Assembly (NCBI GenBank): GCA_027946555.1
Contig: JAPEVC010000233.1
Span: 1-54,254, forward strand
Direction of reading: 5' to 3'
DNA from: Gnomoniopsis sp. IMI 355080
Lineage: Eukaryota > Ascomycota > Sordariomycetes > Diaporthales > Gnomoniaceae
Length of the DNA stretch: 54,254 nucleotides
Shown: positions 22,026-33,258 of the stretch, one piece after another
How positions within the stretch are numbered: position 1 is the first letter of the stretch
How the letters are laid out: each line of letters starts with the position of its first letter
Program-made: the position numbers and the translations under genes
The notes under the pieces: generated by a model
Database searches by the model: none
Told to the model about the DNA's origin: nothing
What the model saw: the letters and a program-made list of their open reading frames with translations, nothing else

Positions 22026-23171
22026 GGTGGTGAACAATGGACAAGACTGTCCAATGGGTACGACCAGGGGCTGTGTCTGGTCGATGCCGGAGCATCCGTT
22101 GGCTGCAACAGCATCAAGGGATTGGTGCCTTGTCGTGATGCTATGCTCGGTATGTTTGGTGTAAGCGGTCTGGCAGCGGTGAGATGGGCAAACGTTGCAT
22201 GAAAGGGCTGTAGAAGCTTGGGCCCCGCCCAAGACGCGGTTGCTAGAGGGACCGCGCCTTACCACTTTACGCGAGAATGTCGCGCTTTAAAAGACAGGGA
22301 AGCCCCTGTAGCATTTTCACACTGTCTACGAGCCGGGCCAGCCTACCAAAGACGTCTTGGAGACACAGACTAATAGCTTTGTTTACTTGGGTATTGAGTA
22401 TATTGTCTATCTACATGCTTTTCAAAACAAACAGTTTTGATAGATACCGCGTACGTTGAAAATATTTCTGCTAGTAAGGGCTGCAGAGCACTTCGAGTTG
22501 TACAGTACAAAGTCAGTACAATTTGAAGGAGTCCGGGGTACCCATTTCTACAAGGTCAAAGCTTTTGGGGGGCTGTTGCCGCATCAACCAATATTTTCCA
22601 GAGAAGGTTCAACCCAATCACTATTTGCTGTTTTGCGCCCACTCTAATGTAACCTTGCTGTTTGGAGCCAGTCTCGGTCCGCATCGAAGCGCTTCGCAGG
22701 TTGTCACTGCTCGCCTCATTCGAGCTCTTCCTTTGGGCAGTGCACTAACTATCCATCATCAATGGCCTCGCACGACGTTTTGCTTGCTTGAATATCCATC
22801 AACTTTGGTTTCTCAATTGCAAGTCGACACATTGACTTCCATCTAAACCCTAGTCACCGGCCTCTTTACTTTATCGCGACTCCACAAATATCAATTCAAT
22901 CAGCAGATCAGTCATCAGAATCCACCTCGCCTGCAGGCATTGGACGGATCGTACCGACGCATTTCTCCTCTTTCGTACCTGTACGGACCCATCCTGCCCA
23001 GCCCCCCTTGCGCCCACTTCATCCTGCAGCGACGCGACAAGCCCTTGCATCATTCCGCGACTCGCGATCCTCGACGACCTGCGCTGACAACACCGTCAGC
23101 AGAAGCATTTTCTTACCTTCATGGATACGGCGTAATCGTGTCGCCCGCCAGTCCAACTGTGCCCCTTCGAC
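22026..23171. other. Bidirectional promoter region
   Basis: About 1.1 kb between the ATG of the minus-strand disordered protein and the ATG of plus-strand cdc11. The 240 nt upstream of the minus-strand ATG happen to stay open in frame but lack an ATG. The CT-rich stretch from about 22840 to 23170 probably contains the cdc11 start sites. I recognise no specific motif. Confidence 0.55.
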
Positions 23172-26100
23172 ATGTCGTCCTACGCCTGGCTCGACTCCCT
23201 CTCCGAGGACTGGCCCTCCCAGCCAAACTCGTTGAGGGCACCTCACAAGTCCCCTCAGCCTGGTACTGACCCGGCCAGTGCCAAATCTTCTGCTACCAAG
23301 ATTCCACGTCCGCGCAGCCATACCGGCCCGGAGAGAAAGTTCGTCGACACGCCCACTCGAAATAGTAGTGTCGTCCTTAACGAGCGAAGTCCCAACGACG
23401 TTAACATTCCACCTGTTTCTACCAGGCGCACCCCTTCCAAACTCTCTCAGCCCTCATACCGTGGCCACCGCGCAAGCAAATCCTACTCCGACCTGTCGCC
23501 CGCCGGCTCTATCGTACGCAACATTGGATCTATGGGCTCTGTCGTCCATAACACTATCCATCGCAACTCATCCTCCTCGCCTGGAAAAGACCAGGGCAAT
23601 ACGCCAGAATGGAGGCGAAGATTATTACAAGGCGATCTTCCCTATGGCGAGCAGCGTGACCTCTTTACCTCGGCCGCTAATGGTCTTGAGGATATCTTCA
23701 AACCGGTGCAAAACAAGCCTTCTGTCACACAGTCTGCTGGTGGCCATGATGAGATATCCCGCAACGAAATGGCGCTGCCATCCAGTCCCCCCATACCAGT
23801 ACGATCCCAGCCATCATCGAACGATGATGTATTCAGCGATGATTCTTTCGAACAGGTTTCACCCCCACCTCGTCAATCCAAGGGTCGACCTATGAAGTAC
23901 AAATTAAACGACGTGGGAGATGCTGATATCAGCCAGAACAGCGATATGTCTAGTCCAGCATGGTCGCTTCCAGAAGACAAATTGACAACAGCGTCCAGCC
24001 AACTCTCCCCGCGCTCCAAAGCCACCGGATTAGCAGAGAACCAATTGCGCATACCCAGTAATCTCAGTGCCGCTCGACACGAGGATTTCAGCCCAATTCT
24101 GATTGCGAAACACAGCAGCGAAGACGGAAAGATCGACTTTGCGCCAGTGAGTTTATCAGCCTCGGAACTGCAGGAGAGACTTGAGAAATTGCAAAACGAC
24201 AAAGCTTTCTACCACAGCTCGGAGGACAGTGGGTCTCGCCCAGGAAGCAATTCACAGGACACGAACGGCTTGAAGCCGCTCAACAGCTTTGTCAATTTCC
24301 GTAGGGGAGGTCGCTCTGCTGACGGCTCTTCTCGTCTTTACACACTGACACCGGCATTGGGAAACACATCCGACATGCTTCCAGAAGACTCCCTACAGGC
24401 TAGCACGCCCAAAGCATTTCCGAGCATCAGGGTCCATAATCCAGACACCGGAGCGCCTCGAGGGCGGATACCGCTTTTGCCTGCTGCGCCGTTTCCAAGC
24501 CCAGAGAAGAACACGGACCAAGCCGGGGACACTGATGCCAGCCCCCTCAAACTGTTTGGTCAGTACGATACTTTTACCAATCAGACATTACTCAGAAGGA
24601 TCAGTCAATTCGAAGACCCCAACACGTCACCCTCACAGGGCTCCTTAGGTGATCGACAAGCGTCGGCGGAACATATGGGCAAGCCAGCGTCCCGCGCACC
24701 GTCGAACTTGAAGAGGTCCCCACAGAAAGTGGCAGTTCCCACCCAACAGCCGACACGCTCCTTCAGTCAATTTGGTGCAGGAGAGTTGGATGATTACGCA
24801 TTCAACGATAATTTCACCCGGGTGTCAAATGAGTCTGATGAGGGCTCAGTCTTGCATCATTCCGTTTCCTTGAGTTCCCCGGACAAGCCGTCCCCGCCAC
24901 CAGCTAGCAAGATCGTGGTAGGGAAGCGGCGCAAGAAGCCGGACTCGACGTCTTCCACACAGGGAAGAACCTTATCTCGGGAAATCGCAGAGCAGGCAGC
25001 AAAGTTCCTCGCAGCTTCGAACCAACACGATCTGGCGGCAGAGTACAAGAGACACCGTACGTCGCCCACGAAAAATCCCACACCGAAACGCAGAAGGACT
25101 CTCCATCAGTCCGACATTGCTTTTGGTGCTGAGGATGATTCCCTACTGCTGTCGGCTCATGGATCTCCACAGCCACAGCTGATTGCTGGCAAGAAGCGCA
25201 AGGACGCTCGCGCCGGTGATTTGCAACAAAACGCTAATGCCAACGTTCTAGCATCTCGCCAGATGCTTCCTCCTCGTCCACGGACACCTACGCCAAGTCA
25301 GGGATCATCTATTCATCGACAAGACCGCCTTCGCCCGGAGATGCGCTTCCTCCAGGATGAGATCGCCAAATTACCGCAGCCAATCTACGGGAACAGGAAA
25401 CCTTCGATAAAAACAGAGGACTTTTTGAACGAGGCGCAACGAATTATGACAGCCATCAGAGGCAAGAACGGTACACAGAGTGGTCTTGCCAGCCTGGAAG
25501 AATCCGACGAAGATCATTTGAGACCGGGTGACGATTTTTTTGGTGACGAAGCATCCCTCCCGGACTCGACTCAAGAAAGACTCTCACGGCCTCCAAGTCG
25601 CGATGGGAAACCCGTTCCCAGGGCGGCGCAACGGCAGGAAGATCCTAAGTTAGTAAACCACCTGAAGAAGTACCAGGAGCACAGTGACATGGATGACATT
25701 CTCGCTTCCTCTCTGCGCTCATTGGGTGTCTCAAAAGAGGACATCGAAGCCGTGCAAGCCTTGGAACGACAATCCATCAGCTCCAGGTCTGATTCATCCG
25801 AAGTTGGGCTCTTCAGCGACCCGCCCAACATCAGAATATCGCAAAATCATCTACGCTATGAGAACTCGACTGCCGCTGAACAGGCTGAGCGCTTTCGCGA
25901 TCTATTCCCTTCCAATGGCTCTGGCTCGGAATCTGGAATCTCTACAGTTCGAACAGGCTCTTCGCGCGGCTCAGACACACGGAGGACTATTGCTCCAGAG
26001 AGTGTGTCTCATCTCATTCCTGACCAAGTTGGTAGTATGCGCCTCGATAAAGAACGCAACATCTGGGTAAAAGCAACGCCACCAAGGCGAATCGAACGCA

Positions 26101-28610
26101 AAGACACGCTCATGTCAGAGCATAGCGAAGACGATGTCTTCGCTGACATTCCCGACTTGACTGTTGACGTATCCAAAGAGCTACAAAACTTGAGGCTTAG
26201 ATTGGCTCAACAGAGTGCGGCCGCCGCACGAGCTGCGGAATTTGAGAGCAAAATCAAGTCAGAGCAGGGCGGTACATTGAAATCTATACTCATAAATAAT
26301 CTTGGCGACAGGCAGGGCAAAGAAGACTCTCGATCCCCAAGCAGATGGATGAAGCAATTCGCCGAAGCGGACGACGAAGACGTCGAGAAGGAGATCACGA
26401 TCCATGACGATCGTCTGGATGAGTCCTCGCCAAAGCGCCGAACACAGGTCAACTTTTCTTCGCCTGTCTCCATTGTCATCCAAGACATGCCTCCTGTTAG
26501 CAAGTCTGAAAAGCAAGAGGCTAGTGCTGTTGAGCCAGTCATGCTACATCTGCCCAAGCCGCGGAAACATCAAGGTACTCGCAACATGTCCCAGTCCAGC
26601 CACGGACTCAGCGTTCCACGGTCGCGAACCGCCTCGGGTGCCCTGCAACGTCATATATCCGTCCAAGGCCAACCCTTCGTCCCGCGACCTGTGTCGATAA
26701 TTGAGGAACAAGATGAAGATAGTCGAGATATGAAGGCCAAATTTGGCAAGGGTCTGAGCATCATGGGTGACCAGAGCATCGCAGGACGAAGCCCATCAAA
26801 GCCCGGAACACGCCAGACCAGCCTGAATATTGTGGTCTCAACCACCCCTCGACCAAAGCCACAGCCACGGCCAGAAAACGCTGAGATCATCGGACATTAC
26901 GTTGGAAATATGTCCTTGAGTCCCTTGCCCGATTTTACTGCACACCAGGAGCGCTCATACGCACTTGAGGTTAGCTATGTCCTCGGAGACCACAACCTCG
27001 TCACAGGTGATGGCTCTCAAACGCACATGTCCCAAGCTGTCCGCAACCTGGTCGATAAGATCGCCGAGGTGGAAGCATTTGAACCATTTTGGGAGGACAT
27101 GAAAGAGATCGAGCTTCGAGATAAGAAGCTAGGTAGCCTACACATGTTGGACCGCTTTTGCAGCCGACTGGTGAGACTCAATGCGGCTCAAAACTCGATT
27201 CGGGCACTTGATGGTATTCCTACCACTGTCCGCGAGTTGACGATCTCTCGCAATCTTCTTAGCGATCTCACTTCCTGGGACCGTCTCGCAAACCTCCAAT
27301 ACGTCGATATTTCCAACAACGAGATCAAGAGTCTTTCTTCATTCCGGAGCTTGGTCCATTTGCGAGACTTGGTAGCTGACAATACTGGATTGACCAATTT
27401 GGACGGGATCAAATACCACGAGACCTTATTGACTGTAAGCGCCAGGGGCAACGCCATCCAGGAACTCGATTTCGAGGGGACGTGCTTGCAGAGATTGACG
27501 AACCTGGACCTGGAGGGCAACAAGATACGGAAGGTTGAGAATTTGCACGAACTATCGTCTCTGTCTCATCTCTGTCTGAAAGGCAACTTATTGGTTGAAT
27601 TCGCGCCTAGTGAGCCTTTAGCTTTGAAGCACCTCGTTATCAGCGACAACAAACTTAAGAGGCTTGATCTCACTGAGATGCCACGCCTTCATATGGTCTG
27701 TGCAGACCGCAACCGGCTCCGAACCATCACTGGCCTGCGTCGCACCAGGCGCTTGGACAGTCTGTCGCTTCGGGAACAAGGCGGTTCCAAGCCTTTTGAC
27801 TTGAACATGCTGGCTGAAGCATATGAGGTCCGCAAGTTGTTCCTGTCCGGCAACCGTGTAGGGACGTTCGCGCCATCGCGCGCTTTCCTCAATCTTCAGA
27901 TTTTGGACTTGGCCAATTGTGGTCTTCAGCGTCTGCCTGACGATCTGGGGCAGATGATGCCGAATTTACGGGTTCTCAATCTCAATTTCAATGGCTTGTC
28001 GGATGTCAGCGGCTTGATGGGCATCAGCCGGCTGAAGCGTCTTCATGTTGCGGGCAACCGCTTCTCTGATTACAAGATCCTCGCTAAAGTCCTAGCTACG
28101 TTTGCCTGGCTTACCGAGCTCGACCTCCGAGGCACACCGATCACGCATGGCTTCTACCCATCCATGCATGTAGTCGTCCGCAAGGAGGAGGACGATACCC
28201 AACCTACCATTGGCCCCTTCACGCTTCCCGACGCGGACCCAGTGCGTGACGCTAAGTTCTGTGGTCTTCTGGACATGGATACGAGGATTGAGCGCCGAAC
28301 ATACGAGCGTAAATTTGTCAGAGCTTGTAAGCAGATCCAGATGCTGGATGGTTTGCTGGTCAACAAGAGGGTGAGGCACGTCAAAGACGTCGTGTGGAAG
28401 GCCATGGTAGAGAGAGGCCTGTTGTTAAGGCCTGATGGCAGCCCATTCGATCTTTCGAATGTGACGTTGGAGGATGATGGACTGTCCTCATTCGCGACTG
28501 AATTGGACGATGACGACAAAAGTCCGTCCAAAAGCTCAAGATCGCCCAAGAAAAGGGTGAAAAATCTGGACGAGAGTGCTCGCTGGGAAGCAGAGGACAG
28601 CTTTGCGTAA
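23172..28610 (+). CDS. cdc11: Septation initiation network scaffold Cdc11/Nud1 (SnaD in Aspergillus)
   Basis: A single exon of 1812 residues from ATG 23172. The short N-terminal block YAWLDSLSEDWPSQP and the motif TPEWRRRLLQGDLPYGEQ (144-161) are typical of fungal Cdc11/Nud1 proteins. A disordered, Ser/Pro-rich middle of about 1100 residues follows. From about residue 1310 to 1650 there are leucine-rich repeats of the SDS22-like type (for example LTISRNLLSDLTSWDRLANL, YVDISNNEIKSLSSF, NLDLEGNKIRKVENLHELSS, VLNLNFNGLSDVSGLMGI), then an LRR cap and an acidic/basic tail. In yeasts this protein sits at the spindle pole body and anchors the SIN/MEN kinases and GTPase that trigger septation. It is longer than fission yeast Cdc11 (about 1045 residues), mostly through the disordered region. 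Confidence 0.92.
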   Translation: MSSYAWLDSLSEDWPSQPNSLRAPHKSPQPGTDPASAKSSATKIPRPRSHTGPERKFVDTPTRNSSVVLNERSPNDVNIPPVSTRRTPSKLSQPSYRGHRASKSYSDLSPAGSIVRNIGSMGSVVHNTIHRNSSSSPGKDQGNTPEWRRRLLQGDLPYGEQRDLFTSAANGLEDIFKPVQNKPSVTQSAGGHDEISRNEMALPSSPPIPVRSQPSSNDDVFSDDSFEQVSPPPRQSKGRPMKYKLNDVGDADISQNSDMSSPAWSLPEDKLTTASSQLSPRSKATGLAENQLRIPSNLSAARHEDFSPILIAKHSSEDGKIDFAPVSLSASELQERLEKLQNDKAFYHSSEDSGSRPGSNSQDTNGLKPLNSFVNFRRGGRSADGSSRLYTLTPALGNTSDMLPEDSLQASTPKAFPSIRVHNPDTGAPRGRIPLLPAAPFPSPEKNTDQAGDTDASPLKLFGQYDTFTNQTLLRRISQFEDPNTSPSQGSLGDRQASAEHMGKPASRAPSNLKRSPQKVAVPTQQPTRSFSQFGAGELDDYAFNDNFTRVSNESDEGSVLHHSVSLSSPDKPSPPPASKIVVGKRRKKPDSTSSTQGRTLSREIAEQAAKFLAASNQHDLAAEYKRHRTSPTKNPTPKRRRTLHQSDIAFGAEDDSLLLSAHGSPQPQLIAGKKRKDARAGDLQQNANANVLASRQMLPPRPRTPTPSQGSSIHRQDRLRPEMRFLQDEIAKLPQPIYGNRKPSIKTEDFLNEAQRIMTAIRGKNGTQSGLASLEESDEDHLRPGDDFFGDEASLPDSTQERLSRPPSRDGKPVPRAAQRQEDPKLVNHLKKYQEHSDMDDILASSLRSLGVSKEDIEAVQALERQSISSRSDSSEVGLFSDPPNIRISQNHLRYENSTAAEQAERFRDLFPSNGSGSESGISTVRTGSSRGSDTRRTIAPESVSHLIPDQVGSMRLDKERNIWVKATPPRRIERKDTLMSEHSEDDVFADIPDLTVDVSKELQNLRLRLAQQSAAAARAAEFESKIKSEQGGTLKSILINNLGDRQGKEDSRSPSRWMKQFAEADDEDVEKEITIHDDRLDESSPKRRTQVNFSSPVSIVIQDMPPVSKSEKQEASAVEPVMLHLPKPRKHQGTRNMSQSSHGLSVPRSRTASGALQRHISVQGQPFVPRPVSIIEEQDEDSRDMKAKFGKGLSIMGDQSIAGRSPSKPGTRQTSLNIVVSTTPRPKPQPRPENAEIIGHYVGNMSLSPLPDFTAHQERSYALEVSYVLGDHNLVTGDGSQTHMSQAVRNLVDKIAEVEAFEPFWEDMKEIELRDKKLGSLHMLDRFCSRLVRLNAAQNSIRALDGIPTTVRELTISRNLLSDLTSWDRLANLQYVDISNNEIKSLSSFRSLVHLRDLVADNTGLTNLDGIKYHETLLTVSARGNAIQELDFEGTCLQRLTNLDLEGNKIRKVENLHELSSLSHLCLKGNLLVEFAPSEPLALKHLVISDNKLKRLDLTEMPRLHMVCADRNRLRTITGLRRTRRLDSLSLREQGGSKPFDLNMLAEAYEVRKLFLSGNRVGTFAPSRAFLNLQILDLANCGLQRLPDDLGQMMPNLRVLNLNFNGLSDVSGLMGISRLKRLHVAGNRFSDYKILAKVLATFAWLTELDLRGTPITHGFYPSMHVVVRKEEDDTQPTIGPFTLPDADPVRDAKFCGLLDMDTRIERRTYERKFVRACKQIQMLDGLLVNKRVRHVKDVVWKAMVERGLLLRPDGSPFDLSNVTLEDDGLSSFATELDDDDKSPSKSSRSPKKRVKNLDESARWEAEDSFA

Positions 28611-29266
28611 TTGTGTATACAAAATCATTTTCTCTTCATCTGTAACAGCATAATATGGAGGTTGGGCGGCGTTCACGGCATTGGAAAGGGACAACAAGGC
28701 GGGCTATCCTGTCATCGTGGCCTTCTGCATTGCTCTTTCTTGGGGATAGGGGAGGTGGGCTTATAAGGTGCGTGCCCTGATGGTAATAGGTATGAATTTG
28801 TACAATTAAGGAGCAGCTGGGTTTTGGAGGAGGATTAAGATACCAGGGCGTCGAAACGAATGGCTTATGATTCAAATGTAGGCTGAGCGGTAATCAACCG
28901 TATTCTCTATCAACAGCGTCTTGTGTTTGATTACCAATATGCTCTCTAATGCTCTGCTTAGCCAGCGTTCAAAGAACGCCCTTAATCCGGTTAAAACCGT
29001 CTGATCCTGTCGAACACCAGGCAAAAAGCTTCCTGGTATCCACTTGATGGATGTTGGGTATCAAAAGCTCGTCTAGAAATGAAGTCGTACCTTGCCTCCC
29101 ATGCCATTCTAACAACCAAGACAACTTACTTAGGAACTCGCATGGAGCCGGTTCCAGACGCCTGTGCTGCTGCTGCAAAGTAAGAAGCACTTTCTCCCTG
29201 CGCAGACTGATATGTTGGCCCATGCACCTGTACTTGCACACCACCAGCATCCTGTCTGACACCTCC
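28611..29266. other. Convergent intergenic region
   Basis: 3' flanks of cdc11 (plus) and the VWA gene (minus). No coding signal; only short overlapping frames. Confidence 0.55.
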
Positions 29267-30372
29267 CTAAGGCTGGAGCAGCCCACTCCTCATACTCCGC
29301 CTCTCCTCCTCCATAATCCTCGCTCGGTCTAAACGCTTGACCACAGCACCAAGCACGGTCTTCAGAATTCCCTCAGCGCTCAGTACGGGCATAGTGCCAC
29401 TACTCGACAAACCGGAGGCGGCTTTGGCGTTGAACGTCACTGTGTCCACCATATCGCGCACCCCGCCGCCGAGCCCCGACAATTCGTCATCCAGGACGCG
29501 CAAAGCCTCTGCTGCACCAGACTCGTTGCCGACCTGGAAAAACTGCACGCCAACCTGGTGCGGAGGTGCCTCGAGCTTGTCGAGCTTCTGCGCGACGGAT
29601 AACAGTACAGACTCCGGATCGTCTGAGGGCACGCCGTCTGTGACCATGATGACATTGATGGGTTTGACGTCGGTGGCATCCGGATCACCGCCCGCGCGCC
29701 GGATGCCCTCCTCGTAGTGCCGCAGGTAGGCCTTGAGGATGTGGTTGAGGCGCGTGCCCGTGGGCGTCATGCCGCCGGGGCGCACGGTCGTAAAGATGTG
29801 GTCGACGGTGGCGGCGCTTGCCACGTTGGTGAAGCCACCTGCGGCTTTGCCGTGCGCGGGCACCGCGGGGTTTGCGGAGCGATGATTCAAGAAGTAGATG
29901 TCGACGCCGTCGGCGTCGTGCTGTGTACAGATGGGCGTGATGGACGACAAGGCGGACTGGACCTCGCGCCAGGAGCGGCCCACCATGGAGCCCGAGTCGT
30001 CGATTAGGAAGATGGTGTCGAAGGAGGAAAGAAAGGCGTACTGGTCCTCGGGCGTGGTGGCTGTGATGGCCGAGAAGCGAGAGGGAGTAGGACTGGGTGC
30101 CCGGGGAACGTACACGGGCGGAGCGGCTTGATATGCTGGGGGAGCCTCTTGTGCTGTATATTGTGTGTTAGCCCCTATACTGATCTCTGTGCGCGAGTTT
30201 GGGAGTAAGACGTACAAGCAGCAGGCCCAGATGGGGCCGGAGAGGAGAAAGGATTCACGCCGCGGGTGCCATCGTTCGCTGACTTATTAGAAGCGTTGCT
30301 AGCGGATCTAGAAAGTCTGCCCTTGATAGAGCCCTTGATGGAGCTGAAAAAGTTGCTGCTAGCTTCGGCCAT
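29267..30372 (-). CDS. von Willebrand factor A domain protein
   Basis: Two exons, 30372-30216 and 30153-29267, joined over a 62-nt intron (GTACG...ATACAG), give 347 residues. The N-terminal ~85 residues are Ser-, Pro- and Ala-rich (SSNFFSSIKGSIKGRLSRS, then APPAYQAAPPVYVPRAPSP). The VWA domain runs from about residue 100 to 310: DTIFLIDDSGSM provides the MIDAS DxSxS, GGMTPTGTRL the MIDAS Thr and MVTDGVPSDD the Asp. The C-terminus is charged (RIMEEERRSMRSG). There is no signal peptide or membrane segment, so it is probably a cytosolic or nuclear adaptor of the kind common in fungi. The ligand is unknown. Confidence 0.85.
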
Positions 30373-33258
30373 ATCTGAGGGTGTTCTGTTAGGGTTTGAT
30401 AGTCGTCCGCGACGGGAGCAGCGGATATTTGAGGAGTGTTGTGAATGATTTGTAGGGGAATGGACAATGAGTGAAGGCATCTGGAGGGATTGAGAGTTGA
30501 GATGTAATGAGGAAGGTATTCGGCGCAAGAGTTTTCGGCGAGAAGGAAGGCAGGAAGCTGACGGTAGTGCGGTCAGGTTTCCGAGAGAGAAAATAAACCA
30601 CAGGCTTCGCAGCAACGAGAGGGTAGAGCGAGGACAAAGGATTGATCAACAAGAGTGTGATTGTATGCGTATGCAAGTGTGTTTGTTCGTGTTTGATTAC
30701 AGATAGCAAGACAAACCCGGAGACACTTGTATATGAGTTGAAGTACTTGTGACTTTGTTTCAAGATTGATGCTGTAATTGCCTTCCCCTTGCCTTCAACT
30801 TTGCCGGTAACAACTATGACTTTTATTCAATTGTCCAAAGCTCAATGGCCATTCATTGAGCCTGTCTGACTGCCTTGTCGAGGCTGAGTATGGGTAGTCG
30901 GAGTGCGAGGAGGCTGTGGAAACAGTCCCTTTCTGTGTATTGTTGAGCGTGATTCAAAGGGATTTCAAACATACCTTCCACAACTTTCCAACGATACACT
31001 CTGTCCAGAAACGTAAGAAATGGGGTAGATGCGCTGACCAGAACAGGGCAGTGTACTATGTAGAAGAAAGAGGAGATATCAAGATCGCTGACTCCGCCCC
31101 ATGTACACTTGTACGGTACCCAAGAGTGTGGCTTACTGCTGCGCCACTCAGCAACCCACATGCGAATCTCCTGCATGACAGAAAGGCAGGCTCGTGACAA
31201 AGGGAATTCAGCCTTGCCTAGTAAGTCGGATAAGAAGCTCAAACTATGTTTGAATCTCGATTTTGGGAGATTGTGTCTTTAGTTGTCCGGCACACCGGAT
31301 TAAGCGGAGGCGCGCCAGAGGTTGGCTTTGCCTCGCAACAAACCTAGGCCGGCGATAGTTGCTTCGACTCCGAACAGGGCTCAATGATTCAAGCTCTGTG
31401 TGGGAATCCGCCACTGGAAGTGCCACCGTGGCGACAGTCACTCCTGGTGATCTTGATCCAGAAACCGCATCGCCAAGTGCTTGACAGATTCCACGATCTT
31501 TTCATGGTGCATCGCTGCAGTGTTGTCTGGTTGCGTTGAGCTAATCCATATGCCCAGCTTTGTTTGTTGGGATACTGTTCGGACTCGTGTTCAAACGTCT
31601 GAAAGCTAGAAGGTGACAAGTGTTGGATCAACCATGCATCCACAGGGATTTAACGCTAGAAGATGAGGACAAAGTCGCCTTGGAACTGCGCAATGGCCCC
31701 TTTATTGACTTGAAGCGCTGATGAGGCACGGGGGATCCTCCCGGCCAGAAGAGTCAACCAAGGATCTCGCTTTGCAAAGTATGGCTGAGCTGGTAGGTAT
31801 GGATACACGAGGGATCACGGCCGTGGTCTTCCGCTAGACCCATTATCAGGAGAGAGCAACTCGATCGTGGCGATGCTAAAAAGCTTAGGGGTTCTGTCGG
31901 GCTGCTGGCGTTCATTGTGGATATGATTCTGGATGCTTACTTTAAGTGAAGGGTTACTGCAGAGGAACGAGAGAAAATATGGGATCATGATTCCCAAAAG
32001 GCTTTGAGCCGTTGGACTCCTGAGGCTGAAGTACTGTAGGACGGAGATGCCTGGTGGTTAGTGCGTGCCAGATGATTGGCCTCATAATCAGGCGATGAGC
32101 GACATGTAGACAAGGAAGATGAACAGTGCCCAGACGCCCTATTTAGTCGATTACGAAGGTCTAGACACAACGGTCAAGGCTGTTGGAGAGCGCTAACCAC
32201 GGTGAGTGCAGATATCGATATGTGATATCTGAGCACGTTCAGTGGATCGTCGCTGTCACAAAGCTTGGCTCGGAGCATAACGCAGGGCCGGTCGCCGCTC
32301 CGGCTCCGAGATCACAAATGCCTACCACCGTATAGCATTGCTTTCATTACTATACCCCCTATGGACGCAGACGACACATCACGGAATGGACGTCTGGATC
32401 GCGGGGCCTGGCACATTGAGGCTTTCCCACAGCCTTCACCGCTTTCTGCCCAATCGCACCCGGTTGACGTATTGAAATCATGCTGCTGCCGCATTATCGT
32501 CTTGGTGGGGCCGAGGGGTTCGTTTCGAGGCGGGGGGAGACAGTGAGCAACTGGAACTGGTCCCCACACGGTTTGAATCAGTTACATGGCACAAGACACT
32601 GTCGATCCATATAGCAGCAGTCTGAGTAGCGGTAACACGGCAGTCCAGTGCTACGCAGTATACCACAAGGAGGCCAGGTCTGCCAGTGAAAGCGCGCATT
32701 GGGATTCAAGCTGGATCAGACTTCTGGGATCTTGAAACCCAATATAGGAGTGACCTCGAAGCTTCAGCCCAACTGAGGACCTATCAAAGTCCACAGAATA
32801 GGTTCCCAGGCCAGTTGCGAATGGGCTTCAGGTTGTGGATAGCTTCCGGATCACATCGGATGCCCGGCAGGGTGTCGAAAACAAGTTCAGCAGCAAGTAG
32901 GTTATTTAGATTTAGGAAGTTGGCCGTGTGTTTTTGCCCAATATGGTCCTGGACCTGGTCTTTCATTAGCGTGGGGTTTAGCTGATGCCACAGTAAACTC
33001 TGTTTGCTTCTCTCTGTCAGCTGTGCTTCTATTTCAGGTGTGTGTTGGGACCGAATCAAGTTCCAAGTTCACACCGAATATTTAGACCCCGCGTTACCCT
33101 TGGGCGGCGATAATCTTCAATCAGGGGTCAAGCTACAAAAGATCCGCTGAATCGCTGAAAGAAAAAGGACCCAGCTCTCCTCCCGTTCTCTCTCTTCTCT
33201 CCCCCTCCACCCCTCAATAAATCTTCACCGACGTGATTAGGCACCCAAATCGCCCAAC
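30373..33258. other. Gene-poor intergenic region (2.9 kb)
   Basis: This lies between the VWA gene (minus) and the aminotransferase gene (plus) and should hold both promoters. The part next to the aminotransferase (33140-33240) is CT-rich and looks like a core promoter. An inverted repeat, CAGATATC ... GATATCTG, lies at 32209-32231. No reading frame here resembles a known family, and frames are under ~130 codons. Confidence 0.5.

Noticed and set aside
22026..22265. Upstream 80 codons open in frame with the 1243-residue protein
   Set aside because: The extension has no ATG (it would begin with GTG), and the conserved-looking block starts just after the ATG at 22025.
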